A stretch of 64,000 bases of DNA. Origin: Phytohabitans maris (GTDB taxonomy: Bacteria > Actinomycetota > Actinomycetes > Mycobacteriales > Micromonosporaceae). The translations under genes and the position numbers were made by a program. Positions 15,690 to 24,143 of the stretch are shown piece by piece (the stretch's first letter is position 1; every line of letters begins with the position of its first letter). The DNA lies in the NCBI RefSeq assembly GCF_031085175.1, contig NZ_JAVHUY010000020.1, positions 62,001 to 126,000 on the forward strand, read 5' to 3'. Below the pieces are notes generated by a model, which made no database searches, had not been told where the DNA came from, and was given only the letters and a program-made list of their open reading frames with translations.

Positions 15690-16712
15690 TCAGCGTGGTG
15701 GGTTACCCGCCTCGTGCAGGTGCCGCAGCGCCTGGCCGTACGAGTCGATCAAGCCGGCCTCCTCGTACGCGATGCCCTTCTCCGCGCAGTACTCCCGGAC
15801 GATCGGCTGCGCCTTGCGGAGGTTGGGGCGGGGCATGCTCGGGAAGAGGTGGTGCTCGATCTGGTAGTTGAGCCCGCCCAGCGCGAAGTCGACGACCTTT
15901 CCACCCCGTACGTTGCGCGAGGTGAGCACCTGCTTGCGCAGGTAGTCGAGGTCGTCTTCGGCGGTGAGCACCGGCATGCCCTTGTGGTTGGGGGCGAACG
16001 AGCATCCCATGTAGACACCCCACAGTCCTTGGTGGACAGCGATGAACAGCAGGGCCAGTCCGGGTGAGAGGACCGTGAAGACCACGGCGAGGTAGACGGC
16101 GAGGTGCACGACCAGCAGCACCGCCTCCAGCCGCCGGTGCCGCATCGGCGAGTCCTTCAGCGCGCGGAAGCTCGCGTAGTGCAGGTTGAGCCCTTCGAGC
16201 GTGAGCAGCGGGAAGAACAGGAACGCCTGCCACCGGGCCAGCCAGCGCCCGAAACCGCGGCGCTCCGACGCCTGCTCGTGTGTCCACACCAGAGCGCCGG
16301 CTCCCACGTCGGGGTCCTCGTCTTCGTGGTTGGGGTTGGCGTGGTGGCGGGTGTGCTTGTCCATCCACCAGCCGTAGCTGAGGCCGGTGGCCAGGTTGCC
16401 CGCGATGAGCCCGGTCACCTCACTGGGCCGGCGGGTGCGAAACATCTGGCGGTGCCCCGCGTCGTGGCCGAGGAACGCCACCTGGGTGGTGGCCACGGCG
16501 AGGAACACGGCCACCAGCAGCTGCCACCATGAGTCGCCGACCGCGAAGAAGGCCACCCATCCCCCGATGAACAGCGCCGCGGTGAACGCGATCTTCGCCG
16601 CGTACCACCCGGGTCGGCGCGCCATCAGGCCCGCCGCATTGACACGCTTCGAGAGCTGCGCGAAGTCGCTGCCTCGTTTTCGAGTAGGCTCCACCAACAC
16701 ACCGACCGGCAT
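15690..16712 (-). CDS. Membrane fatty acid desaturase
   Basis: 340-residue integral-membrane di-iron desaturase acting on acyl chains of membrane lipids or acyl-CoA. The three histidine boxes are complete: GHDAGHRQ, HTRHHANPN and NYQIEHHLFP. They are separated by paired hydrophobic segments, as in the family; QIEHH is typical of front-end and DesA3-like enzymes. No fused cytochrome b5 domain is present. GAGGAGAGG lies 3 nt before the ATG. The upstream region contains stacked GGGGTA inverted repeats (16811-16846). Regiospecificity cannot be read from the sequence. Confidence 0.9.
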   Translation of the reverse strand: MPVGVLVEPTRKRGSDFAQLSKRVNAAGLMARRPGWYAAKIAFTAALFIGGWVAFFAVGDSWWQLLVAVFLAVATTQVAFLGHDAGHRQMFRTRRPSEVTGLIAGNLATGLSYGWWMDKHTRHHANPNHEDEDPDVGAGALVWTHEQASERRGFGRWLARWQAFLFFPLLTLEGLNLHYASFRALKDSPMRHRRLEAVLLVVHLAVYLAVVFTVLSPGLALLFIAVHQGLWGVYMGCSFAPNHKGMPVLTAEDDLDYLRKQVLTSRNVRGGKVVDFALGGLNYQIEHHLFPSMPRPNLRKAQPIVREYCAEKGIAYEEAGLIDSYGQALRHLHEAGNPPR

Positions 16713-16810
16713 TGCCTCTCCTCACGTCGTAGGGCTTTCGCCCCGACGGGGTCGGCGAGGCGCCATGCAGACAAGTCTCCGCATTGTGCCGGCCATCTGT
16801 AACCCTGGGA

Positions 16811-16846
16811 ACCCCCGTAAGTGGGGTAGGGGTAACGCTACCCCTA
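16811..16846. promoter_or_regulatory. Overlapping GGGGTA inverted repeats upstream of the desaturase
   Basis: ACCCC-CGTAAGT-GGGGT (16811-16827) overlaps the perfect dyad TAGGGGTA-ACGC-TACCCCTA (16827-16846). They lie just beyond the cutA stop and about 100 bp upstream of the desaturase start. They could be a cutA terminator, a desaturase operator, or both used alternatively. Confidence 0.45.
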
Positions 16847-16850
16847 AGGG

Positions 16851-17171
16851 TCAGTGGCGCGTCTGGTCGAGGATCCAGGAGTGGTAGTCGGGATTGCCGC
16901 TCGCGACGGTGGTCACGAGGATCTCGGGAACGTCATAGGGATGGGCCACGCGCACGTGGTCGACGAGCGCGTCGAGGCGATCTGGCGCCGTCTTGAACTG
17001 GACCGACCACTCTTGTGCGGTTTCGACGCGGCCGTCCCACCAGTATGTGCTGTCCACCGGGCCGCCGACCCGCGCGGAGGCCGCGAGGCGCCCGGCGACG
17101 GCGGAGGCGGCGAGGACGTCGGCCACCGACCGGGCGTCCACAACCGTCGTTACCAGACAGATCTGCTCCAC
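16851..17171 (-). CDS. cutA: CutA1 divalent-cation tolerance protein
   Basis: 106-residue trimeric ferredoxin-like protein. Family blocks: QICLVTTVVDARSVADVLA at the N-terminus, STYWWDGRVETAQEWSVQFKT (CutA W..G.v....E......KT), and HPYDVPEILVTTVASGNPDYHSWI at the C-terminus. The GTG at 17171 is chosen because the family begins here; the frame continues upstream without similarity. The ribosome-binding site is weak. Its role in metal tolerance comes from E. coli and is not well established in actinobacteria. It is followed on the same strand by the desaturase. Confidence 0.9.
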   Translation of the reverse strand: MEQICLVTTVVDARSVADVLAASAVAGRLAASARVGGPVDSTYWWDGRVETAQEWSVQFKTAPDRLDALVDHVRVAHPYDVPEILVTTVASGNPDYHSWILDQTRH

Positions 17172-17196
17172 GGGCGGACACCATACGCGAGGCGCG

Positions 17197-18204
17197 TTAC
17201 AGGCGATACGCTTCGATCCACTTGTCGATCCGGGCCCACCAGTCGTACAGCCACGCGATCCGCTCCTCACGATCCTGCGGCACCTCCTCCGGCGGCACCG
17301 ACCAAAAGCGCATGACCAGGCGTTTGTCCATCGGCAGCTCGCGCCACACATCGGCGACCGTCAGCATGCGGTCGAGCCCGGTGTGGGCCACGAATACCAC
17401 CCCGGCATCGGGGGCGGCATCGAGGGCGGCGAGCATCCCACCAGGCTGCGGCGCGAGGACGTTTCGCATGCGCTCCGCCCGCGCCGCCATCTCCTCGTGC
17501 CCGCGGGCGCGCAGCCGCTCGATGGCCCGGATGCGCCGCCGTGGGGTGAAGTTGCCGCCTTCCGGGAAGATGACCAGAACGTCGTTGTCGTCCAGCCCAG
17601 TGGCCAGATGGCCGATCTGTGCCTCGATGGAGGCTCCGGGCGTACGCCCCGGCGCGACGAAGCGGTTGGGCAGGCGGTTGAGCATCACGTCGATGGCGGG
17701 ATCCCACTGGAGCGTGTCCTTGAGGACGATCCGCGGCTCCCGGTCGTACCAGTTGACGAGCGCCTGGATGAGGATGAACGAGTCACCCGGTCCGGCGTGC
17801 CGGCACAGCACCACCTCGGGCCGGCCGGGCGCGGCGGTGTCCGGGTCGGTGCCGACCACGTCGAGGCTCACCCGCAGCGCCCACCGCCCCTGCCAGAAGA
17901 GGGCGCGCAGGAAGCGGCCGGTCAGCACGTAGTGCGCCCGCTGGAAGGCCGGCGAGCGCACCTTCCACCCGAAGCCGGAAGCGAGCCACAGCGCGAAGAG
18001 GGTGACCAGCGCGGCCGCGTCCCACACCAGGTACACCACGACGATCCACAAGAGACGGAGCAGGCGCAGGCGGCCGGGTACGAGCGGGGAGGCCGCCGCC
18101 GCCAGCAGTAGCCACAGTGGAATCGTCGTCACCGCGAACAGGGCGAGCACGACCACCAGCGGACCGAGCACGATCCGGCGTACCCACCGGGGTGGCAGCC
18201 GCAT
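17197..18204 (-). CDS. PlsC-like lysophospholipid acyltransferase
   Basis: 335-residue membrane-associated acyltransferase. The N-terminal half has two hydrophobic stretches. The acyltransferase core shows CRHAGPGDS (the HX4D catalytic motif) and VIFPEGGNFTPRRR (the FPEG-type acyl-acceptor block). The long N-terminus and the variant HAGPGD place it in a divergent branch, so the acceptor is uncertain. The ATG at 18204 overlaps the TGA of the patatin gene (TGATG), so deacylation (patatin) and reacylation (PlsC) genes are coupled. This suggests joint lipid remodelling (inference). Confidence 0.85.
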   Translation of the reverse strand: MRLPPRWVRRIVLGPLVVVLALFAVTTIPLWLLLAAAASPLVPGRLRLLRLLWIVVVYLVWDAAALVTLFALWLASGFGWKVRSPAFQRAHYVLTGRFLRALFWQGRWALRVSLDVVGTDPDTAAPGRPEVVLCRHAGPGDSFILIQALVNWYDREPRIVLKDTLQWDPAIDVMLNRLPNRFVAPGRTPGASIEAQIGHLATGLDDNDVLVIFPEGGNFTPRRRIRAIERLRARGHEEMAARAERMRNVLAPQPGGMLAALDAAPDAGVVFVAHTGLDRMLTVADVWRELPMDKRLVMRFWSVPPEEVPQDREERIAWLYDWWARIDKWIEAYRL

Positions 18205-19049
18205 CAACTGCCGTCCACATAGGACTGAAGGTAGCGGCGGGACGCCGTGTAGGCCCGGCTGATGCGGCGGCCCACCGCGGCCCGGTCACGGTACGCCCAC
18301 GGGGTGTCGTCGCGCGGCTCGCCGCCCCCGGTGGGCAGCACGTGCACGTCGACGTCGTCGGGGAGCCCGGCCATCTCGCGGGCGAAGCGGTGCCGCCGGG
18401 CGATCTCGAACGCCACCTGCGCCACCTCCCACGGCCGGCGCGGCGGGCTGAGCGGCCGCTCGATGCGCCCCACCTGGAGCACGAAGACCTGCTTGGCACC
18501 GGCGGCCACCGCCTCGCCGACCGGGATCGAGTTGACGATGCCGCCGTCGACGAAGTGCTCGCCGTTGATCTCGGCGGGCGGGAGCAGCCCGGGCACCGCC
18601 GCCGAGGCGAGCACCGCCTCGACCACCGGCCCGCTCTCGAACCAGTGCTCGGCGGCCCGCTCGATGCTCGCCGCGCAGCACCGGAACGGCACCTTCAGCT
18701 CGTCGAAGCGGGTCGCCTCGCCAAGCTCGCGCTCCAGCAGGCGGCGCAGGGGGCGGGGCGAGTGCAGATGGGTGCGGGCGGCGAAGCGGCGGAGCTGGCG
18801 GGCGACCGAGTCGCCGTACACCTCGCTCGCCTCGGGGGAAGCCCACAAGCGGACGAGGCGGTCGGTGACCGATTCGGTGGGTTCGGCGGCCACAAGGGCA
18901 CCGTTTACCGCCCCGATGGAGGTGCCGAGCACGAGATCGGGTCGGATGCCGGCCCGGAAGAGGGCGCGGAGCATGCCGACCTCGACGGCGCCGAGCACAC
19001 CGCCACCGCCGAGCACGAACGCCACCGGGCCGCTGACCATGCCGTTCAT
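18204..19049 (-). CDS. Patatin-like phospholipase
   Basis: 281-residue serine acyl hydrolase of the patatin/RssA type. The oxyanion loop is LGGGGVLGAVEVG. The nucleophile Ser lies in LGTSIGAVNG (GxSxG) and the dyad Asp in VDGGIVNSIP (DGG). The length fits the single-domain family. The ATG at 19049 is used because similarity begins just after it; an alternative ATG lies three codons later, and no strong Shine-Dalgarno is present for either. It is translationally coupled to the downstream PlsC-like gene and divergent from a Ser/Thr kinase. Likely activity is lysophospholipase or phospholipase A on membrane lipids. Confidence 0.9.
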   Translation of the reverse strand: MNGMVSGPVAFVLGGGGVLGAVEVGMLRALFRAGIRPDLVLGTSIGAVNGALVAAEPTESVTDRLVRLWASPEASEVYGDSVARQLRRFAARTHLHSPRPLRRLLERELGEATRFDELKVPFRCCAASIERAAEHWFESGPVVEAVLASAAVPGLLPPAEINGEHFVDGGIVNSIPVGEAVAAGAKQVFVLQVGRIERPLSPPRRPWEVAQVAFEIARRHRFAREMAGLPDDVDVHVLPTGGGEPRDDTPWAYRDRAAVGRRISRAYTASRRYLQSYVDGS

Positions 19050-19194
19050 GGTGGCACGGCGAGTCGCGTCGCGTTTCGCGGGCGCGAGATGACGCCACGT
19101 GATAACGGTCAGGAGTGTCCGAGTCACCGTTGACAGCGAGACTAGATTCACGCAGCCTGATACGACCTCCCCACCCTGAGGCAGGTGCGACACG

Positions 19195-20709
19195 ATGGCA
19201 TTGCCGCGGATGACGGCACCCTTGCAGCCGGGTGGCCTGCTCGCCCGGCGCTACCGCTTGATCGACAACATCGGTGCGGGTGGCATGTCGGTCATCTGGC
19301 GCGCCCGTGACGAGGTGCTCGACCGGGTCGTCGCGGTGAAGGTGCTCGCGCCGTCGCTGGCGGCCGACGCCAAGTTTCGCGACATGGTGCGCGAGGAGGC
19401 CCGGGCGGCCGCCCAGCTCGTGCACCCGCACGTGACCGCGGTCCACGACTACGGCGAGGAGATCGCGCCGGACGGCACGGTGACCGCGTTCGTGGTGATG
19501 GAGCTGCTCTCCGGCGAGGAGCTGGAGGCGCGGCTGACCGAGGGGGCGCTGCCGTGGATGGCGGCGGTCGAGATCTGCGCGCAGGTGGCCGAGGCGCTCG
19601 CCGCCGCGCACCGCCTCGGCATCGTCCATCGCGACGTCACGCCGGCCAACATCATGATGACCTCGGTCGGCGCCAAGGTGCTCGACTTCGGCATCGCCAC
19701 GCACATCGGCGCGCCCGACGAAGACGAGGAGGGCGACACGTTCGGCACCCCGGCGTACGTGGCGCCGGAGCGGCTCGACGGCACGCCCGCGCAGCCGGCC
19801 ACCGACACGTACTGCCTGGGGGTGCTGCTCTTCGAGACGCTGACCGGGCACCCACCGTACCCGGCGGACACCTGGGAGGACCTCACCCGCGCCCTGGAAG
19901 ATCCGGAGGTGCCCCGGCTGGTCGGGGTGCCCGGGTTGCCGCCGGCGGTGGCCGACATCTGCTTCCGCTGCCTGTCGCGCAACCCGCGCGGGCGCCCCAC
20001 CGCGCGCCAGGTCGGCGAGGTGCTCCGCGACCAGCTGCTCCCGGCCGACCCGCAGGCCGCCACCATGCTGTCGCCGACGGTCACGCTCCCGACCGTGCTG
20101 GTCACGCCGACACCGCCGGCTCCCCCATCGCCTCCGTCGCCCGCCGCGGCGCCCGGGGTAAAGCTGCCGTCCGAGGCGGCACCGGAGTGGGCGCCCGCAC
20201 ACCGGCGGTCGCGCCGTATCCGGCTGGCCGTGGCGGTCACCGCCGCGGCGGCAGCGCTCGCGGCCGCCGTACTTCTGGGAATGTCGCTGAGTGGCTCGCC
20301 GCCGGCCGGGACCGCCGCGCGCACGACGGAGGCCGCGGCCCCCACGACGGCGCCGCCACCGGCCGCCGCGGCCACGCCCTCCGCGGAGGTCAGCCCGATC
20401 GCACCGCCGGCCTCGGCGCCGGCCACGACCCCACCGCGGACCCCGTCGGTGCGCGAGGTGATCGCGGAGATCGGCCGCCTCATCGACGAGGGCGTCGCCG
20501 GGGGCGCGATCCGCCCGGACGCCGGCCAGGACCTCGACAACCTGGTGCACAGCCTGGAGGCAAAGCTGGCCACCGGCCCGGTGGATCTCAGGGGACCGGT
20601 GGCCGAGCTCCGTGCGAAGGTCTCCCAACGCGTGCTGGAGGGTTCGATCGACCGGGTGTACGGCGACGCGCTCGACGCCTCGCTCGCCCGGCTGGCGACG
20701 GCGGCTTAG
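19195..20709 (+). CDS. Membrane Ser/Thr protein kinase (PknB-like)
   Basis: 504-residue receptor-type kinase. The kinase domain (about residues 17-285) has the Gly loop GAGGMSVIW, VAVKVL with Lys49, HRDVTPAN as the catalytic loop, LDFGIA, and APERLDG. The usual Lys of HRDxKPxN is Thr, seen in a subgroup of actinobacterial kinases. A Pro-rich segment and a single membrane helix (about 343-363, LAVAVTAAAAALAAAVLLGM) follow, then a ~140-residue external Ala/Thr/Pro-rich tail ending in a helical domain of unknown type; no PASTA repeats. TTGACA lies about 65 bp upstream. The stop overlaps that of the convergent chitinase gene. Confidence 0.92.
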   Translation: MALPRMTAPLQPGGLLARRYRLIDNIGAGGMSVIWRARDEVLDRVVAVKVLAPSLAADAKFRDMVREEARAAAQLVHPHVTAVHDYGEEIAPDGTVTAFVVMELLSGEELEARLTEGALPWMAAVEICAQVAEALAAAHRLGIVHRDVTPANIMMTSVGAKVLDFGIATHIGAPDEDEEGDTFGTPAYVAPERLDGTPAQPATDTYCLGVLLFETLTGHPPYPADTWEDLTRALEDPEVPRLVGVPGLPPAVADICFRCLSRNPRGRPTARQVGEVLRDQLLPADPQAATMLSPTVTLPTVLVTPTPPAPPSPPSPAAAPGVKLPSEAAPEWAPAHRRSRRIRLAVAVTAAAAALAAAVLLGMSLSGSPPAGTAARTTEAAAPTTAPPPAAAATPSAEVSPIAPPASAPATTPPRTPSVREVIAEIGRLIDEGVAGGAIRPDAGQDLDNLVHSLEAKLATGPVDLRGPVAELRAKVSQRVLEGSIDRVYGDALDASLARLATAA

Positions 20710-22223
20710 GGCAGGGAGTTCAGGAACGGCCGGTGGCTGTTGCGGAACTCCCAGCCGTAGTACCGGTCCCAGTTGATCGACCAGGTCATGAGTCCCCGGA
20801 AGTTGGGGTTGGTGCCACTGCGCGGGGTGTACGAGCCGCAGCTCTGCCCCCGCACCAGGCAGTTGACCGCCTGCTGCACGCCGGCCGGCGCGACGTACCC
20901 GTTGCCGGCGCTCACCGCCGCCGGCGTGCCGAACGCGACCTGGTCCTCACGGAGGGCCGGGAAGGCGTTGGCGGTGTTGCCCGCGACCGGGAAGCCGGCG
21001 AGCAGCATGTCGGTCATCGCGATGTGGAAGTCGGCGCCGCCCATCGTGTGGTACTGGTTGTCCAGCCCCATGATCGGCCCCGAGTTGTAGTCCTGCACGT
21101 GCAGCACGGTGATGTCGTTGCGCAGCGCGTAGATCACCGGCAGGTACGAGCCGGCGCGCGGGTCCTGCCCGCCCCACGGCCCCGAGCCGTAGTACTGGTA
21201 GCCGAGCTGCACGAAGAACGTCTCCGGCGCCATGGTGAGGACGAAGCCGGAGCCGTACCGCTGCTTGAGCGTGCGCAGCGCGGAGATGAGGTTGACGATC
21301 ACCGGCGTGGTCGGGTTGCGGAAGTCGGTGTCGCCGGTGTTGAGCGAGAGCGAGTGCCCCTCGAAGTCGATGTCGAGCCCGTTGAGCCCGTACCGGTCGA
21401 TGATCGCGCTGACCGAGCTCACGAACGCGTCCCGCGCCGCTGTGGTGGTGAGCTGGACCTGACCGTTCTGGCCGCCGATCGAGATGAGCACCTTCTTGCC
21501 CTGCTGCTGCTTGGCCCGGATGGCCGCGATGAACTCGGCCTCCGACTCCACGCCGGGGCACTCGCTGGCCGGGCAGAGCCGGAACCGGATGTCGCCGGAG
21601 GTGACACTGGTCGGCTCGCCGAAGGCGAGGTTGATGATGTCCCAGTCGGCGGGTACGTCGGCCATCCGCAGGTAACCGGAGCCGTTGGCGAAGCTGGCGT
21701 GCAGGTAGCCGATCAGCGCGTGCTTGGGGAGCCCGGTGTTGGGCGGCGGGCTCGTGGGTGGCTGGGTCGTCGGCGGCGCGGTCGTCGGCGGCGCGGTGGT
21801 GGGCGGCGCACTCGTTGGCGTCGTTCCGCCGCCACACGGCTGGCCGTTGAGCGTGCAGTTGAGCGGCGACCCCGAGCCGTTACCCAGGAAGCCGAACGAA
21901 GTGCTCGCACCCGGAGCGAGCGTCCCGTTCCAGGACCTGTTGGTAAAGGTGTACCGCTGACCCGACGACGTCATCAGCGCATCCCAGTACGTGCCGACCG
22001 TCGTACCAGCCGGCAAGTCGAAGACCACCGCCCACGACGTGATCGTCGACGCACCCCCGTTCGTAATCGTGTACTTCCCCTCCCAACCAGAACCCCAGTC
22101 AGAAGTCTTCGTGAACACAGCGGTCGGCGTCGCCGCCGACGCCGCCGGCGCCAGCCAGATCGCGGCCGTCGCGGCGAGGACGCCCGCGGCCAGGGCGGTG
22201 ATGAGGGTACGGGTACGGGTCAC
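20706..22223 (-). CDS. Secreted GH18 chitinase with CBM2
   Basis: 505-residue exported chitinase. A signal peptide (TRTRTLITALAAGVLAATAA, ending ASA) is followed by a CBM2 cellulose/chitin-binding module at about residues 32-130 (VFTKTSDWGSGWEGKYTITN). A Thr/Pro linker leads to the GH18 barrel, with LNGLDIDFEG holding the DxxDxDxE-type motif and the catalytic acid Glu288. Other barrel landmarks are VLISIGGQNG, LTMAPE and GLMTWSINWD. The start is GTG 22223 because GGGAGG precedes it by 6 nt; the frame extends 9 codons further. The stop TAA overlaps the kinase stop by three bases. A good promoter and a dyad lie upstream. Confidence 0.94.
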   Translation of the reverse strand: MTRTRTLITALAAGVLAATAAIWLAPAASAATPTAVFTKTSDWGSGWEGKYTITNGGASTITSWAVVFDLPAGTTVGTYWDALMTSSGQRYTFTNRSWNGTLAPGASTSFGFLGNGSGSPLNCTLNGQPCGGGTTPTSAPPTTAPPTTAPPTTQPPTSPPPNTGLPKHALIGYLHASFANGSGYLRMADVPADWDIINLAFGEPTSVTSGDIRFRLCPASECPGVESEAEFIAAIRAKQQQGKKVLISIGGQNGQVQLTTTAARDAFVSSVSAIIDRYGLNGLDIDFEGHSLSLNTGDTDFRNPTTPVIVNLISALRTLKQRYGSGFVLTMAPETFFVQLGYQYYGSGPWGGQDPRAGSYLPVIYALRNDITVLHVQDYNSGPIMGLDNQYHTMGGADFHIAMTDMLLAGFPVAGNTANAFPALREDQVAFGTPAAVSAGNGYVAPAGVQQAVNCLVRGQSCGSYTPRSGTNPNFRGLMTWSINWDRYYGWEFRNSHRPFLNSLP

Positions 22224-22250
22224 TGCGGCCTCCCATCGAAGGATGGCCAA

Positions 22251-22279
22251 TTATTAAGACTCTTAACAGTTCTTGTAAA
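22251..22279 (-). promoter_or_regulatory. Chitinase promoter with overlapping dyad
   Basis: On the minus strand TTTACA (22279-22274) is spaced 17 bp from TAATAA (22256-22251), a good vegetative promoter in a strikingly AT-rich island. The palindrome TTAAGA-C-TCTTAA (22254-22266) overlaps the -10 box and is well placed to bind a repressor. It is not the DasR site used by Streptomyces chitinases. Confidence 0.75.
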
Positions 22280-22407
22280 GGGGCTGTCCTTTTTGTCGCC
22301 GCTCTTTCGGGTCGCCGCTCGATCGCTCCCGGCGTCCTTGCGCGGCGCGGCTCCTCGGCCTCCGGCGGATCAGCTCGGCGACCTTGCCTGGCGCTTGCCG
22401 AGCTTTC

Positions 22408-22760
22408 AGGCGGCGCGGATGCCGGTGGCTGGCGCTTGCCCGGCTCTCGCCGGGGCCTCCGGGGCGGTGCGGACGCGGCGGCCGGGCACTTACCGGCTCT
22501 CGGGCGGGCCTCTCAGGCGGCGCGGACGCGGCGGCCCGGCGGTTGCCCGGCTCTCGCCGGTGCCTCTCTTGCCCGGCTCTCGCCGGGCACTCTCAGGCGG
22601 TGCGGACGCGGCGGCCGGGCACTTACCCGGCTCTCGGGCGGGCGGATGCGGTGGCTGACCGCTTGCCCGGCTCTTGCCGGGGCCTCTCGGGCGGTGCGGA
22701 TGCGGTTGCCGGACGGTTGCCGGGCACTTGGCGGGCTTCAGGCGGTGCGGATGCGGTGGC
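22408..22760. repeat. Degenerate ~50-bp tandem array derived from the end of the ABC ATPase gene
   Basis: Six non-coding units start at about 22408, 22462, 22515, 22595, 22640 and 22689 (steps 54, 53, 80, 45, 49, 51). A seventh, at 22740, is the last ten codons of the ABC ATPase gene. Each contains a variant of AGGCGGTGCGGACGCGGCGG, followed by CGGGCACTTGCCCGGCTCTC-like sequence that can form GCCCGG/CCGGGC stems. The array therefore seems to have grown from the gene's own 3' end. The rest of the 514-bp gap (22224-22737) holds the chitinase promoter and nothing else I recognise. Confidence 0.75.
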
Positions 22761-24051
22761 CGCCGCGGTCGAAGAGCATCAGCTTGTCGACGTCGACCCG
22801 CACCGTCATCGACTCGCCGCGGCGGGGCAGCACCGGCGCCGGCACGCGGACGACCACGTCGCCGAGGGGCGGCTGATCGGCGAGCTCGGCGTCGTAGACC
22901 GGATAGAAGCCGTACTCGGTGCGGGCGGTCGCCGGCTGCGCCTCCTGCCGCGCGTGCGGCATCATGCGGGCCAGCGCCTGGCGAAACGGGTGCCCGGCCG
23001 GCGGATCCTCGGCGATCACGTCGGCCAGGTGCTGGCCGGTCTCCGGGTGCTCCAGCCGCGACTCCTCGATCGGCGTAGGCACGATGCCGGTGTCGAGGTG
23101 GACCAGCGCCTCGTGGCCGAGGTTTTCCACCAGCCGCACCTTGCCGCGTAGCACCGGCCCCTGCCCGCCGCCGTCCGGCACGGGCCGCAGCGCGTCGGCG
23201 CGCACGGCCACGGTGACCCGGTCGTTGTGGTGGCCGGCGAGCGCCTCGTTGGGCGGGATCTCCAGCAGCTGCGACCCGAGATCGACGACGGTGCGCTCGG
23301 GTTCGAGGTAGATGGCGCCCTGCAGCAGGTTGGTCCGGGGCGTGCCGATGAACGCGGCGACGAAGAGGGTGGCCGGGTCGCCGTACACCTCGGCGGGCGG
23401 GCCGACCTGCTGGAGCACGCCGCGGCGCAGCACCGCGACCCGGTCGGCCATCGTCATCGCCTCGGTCTGGTCGTGCGTCACGTAGAGCGTGGTCACGCCG
23501 AGGCGCCGGGCGAGGGCGGCCACGTCGGTGCGAAGCTCCGCGCGCAGGCCCGCGTCGAGATTGGACAGCGGCTCGTCGAGGAGGAATGCCTGCGGCTTGC
23601 GGACGATCGCCCGGGCCATCGCCACGCGCTGCCGCTGGCCGCCGGAGAGGTGGCCGGGAAGCCGGTGCAGCAGGTCGGTCACCCCCAACTGCTCGGCCAC
23701 CTCGGCCACCCGCGCCTCGGTGCCGGTGGCGGGCTCGTGGCCGGCGCGCAGCGGGAAGCCGATGTTTTGCGCGACCGTCAGGTGTGGATAGAGCGCGTAA
23801 TCCTGAAACACCATCGCCACCCGGCGATCCTTGGCGCTGAGGCGGTCGACCACCTGGCCGTCGATCAGCACGTGGCCGCTGGTCTCCTCCTCCAGCCCGG
23901 CGACCAGACGGAGGATCGTCGACTTGCCGCAGCCGGTCGGCCCGAGCAGCACGAGAAACTCGCCGGACGCAGCCTCGATGGTCACCTCGTCGACCGCGAC
24001 GGTGCCGTCGGGAAACACCTTTGTCAGCCGGTCGGTGGCGATGGCGACCAC
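22738..24051 (-). CDS. Sugar ABC transporter ATP-binding protein (MsmK/UgpC type)
   Basis: 437-residue ATPase energising carbohydrate importers. Walker A LLGPTGCGKST, Q-loop VFQDYALYP, signature LSGGQRQRVAMARA, Walker B AFLLDEPLSNLD and the H-loop VTHDQTEA are all complete. They are followed by the C-terminal OB-fold (TOBE) regulatory region, which is longer than usual. The start is GTG 24051 because GGGGGAGG precedes it; an ATG seven codons upstream lacks this spacing. No permease or binding-protein genes are nearby, as is common for multitasking MsmK-like ATPases in actinobacteria. Its last codons are the apparent source of the adjoining repeat array. Confidence 0.92.
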   Translation of the reverse strand: MVAIATDRLTKVFPDGTVAVDEVTIEAASGEFLVLLGPTGCGKSTILRLVAGLEEETSGHVLIDGQVVDRLSAKDRRVAMVFQDYALYPHLTVAQNIGFPLRAGHEPATGTEARVAEVAEQLGVTDLLHRLPGHLSGGQRQRVAMARAIVRKPQAFLLDEPLSNLDAGLRAELRTDVAALARRLGVTTLYVTHDQTEAMTMADRVAVLRRGVLQQVGPPAEVYGDPATLFVAAFIGTPRTNLLQGAIYLEPERTVVDLGSQLLEIPPNEALAGHHNDRVTVAVRADALRPVPDGGGQGPVLRGKVRLVENLGHEALVHLDTGIVPTPIEESRLEHPETGQHLADVIAEDPPAGHPFRQALARMMPHARQEAQPATARTEYGFYPVYDAELADQPPLGDVVVRVPAPVLPRRGESMTVRVDVDKLMLFDRGGHRIRTA

Positions 24052-24143
24052 GGAACCACCTCCCCCGACCATCGTCGTGCGCGAGGTGGCGTCCGCGCTA
24101 GGGCCGGCGCCCTGGGTGGTACATGATCGTAGCCAGATGGTGA

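Noticed and set aside
19554-22658. 1034-codon plus-strand frame through kinase and chitinase genes
   Set aside because: Arg/Gly/Pro-rich shadow with no family similarity, antisense to the well-supported chitinase.
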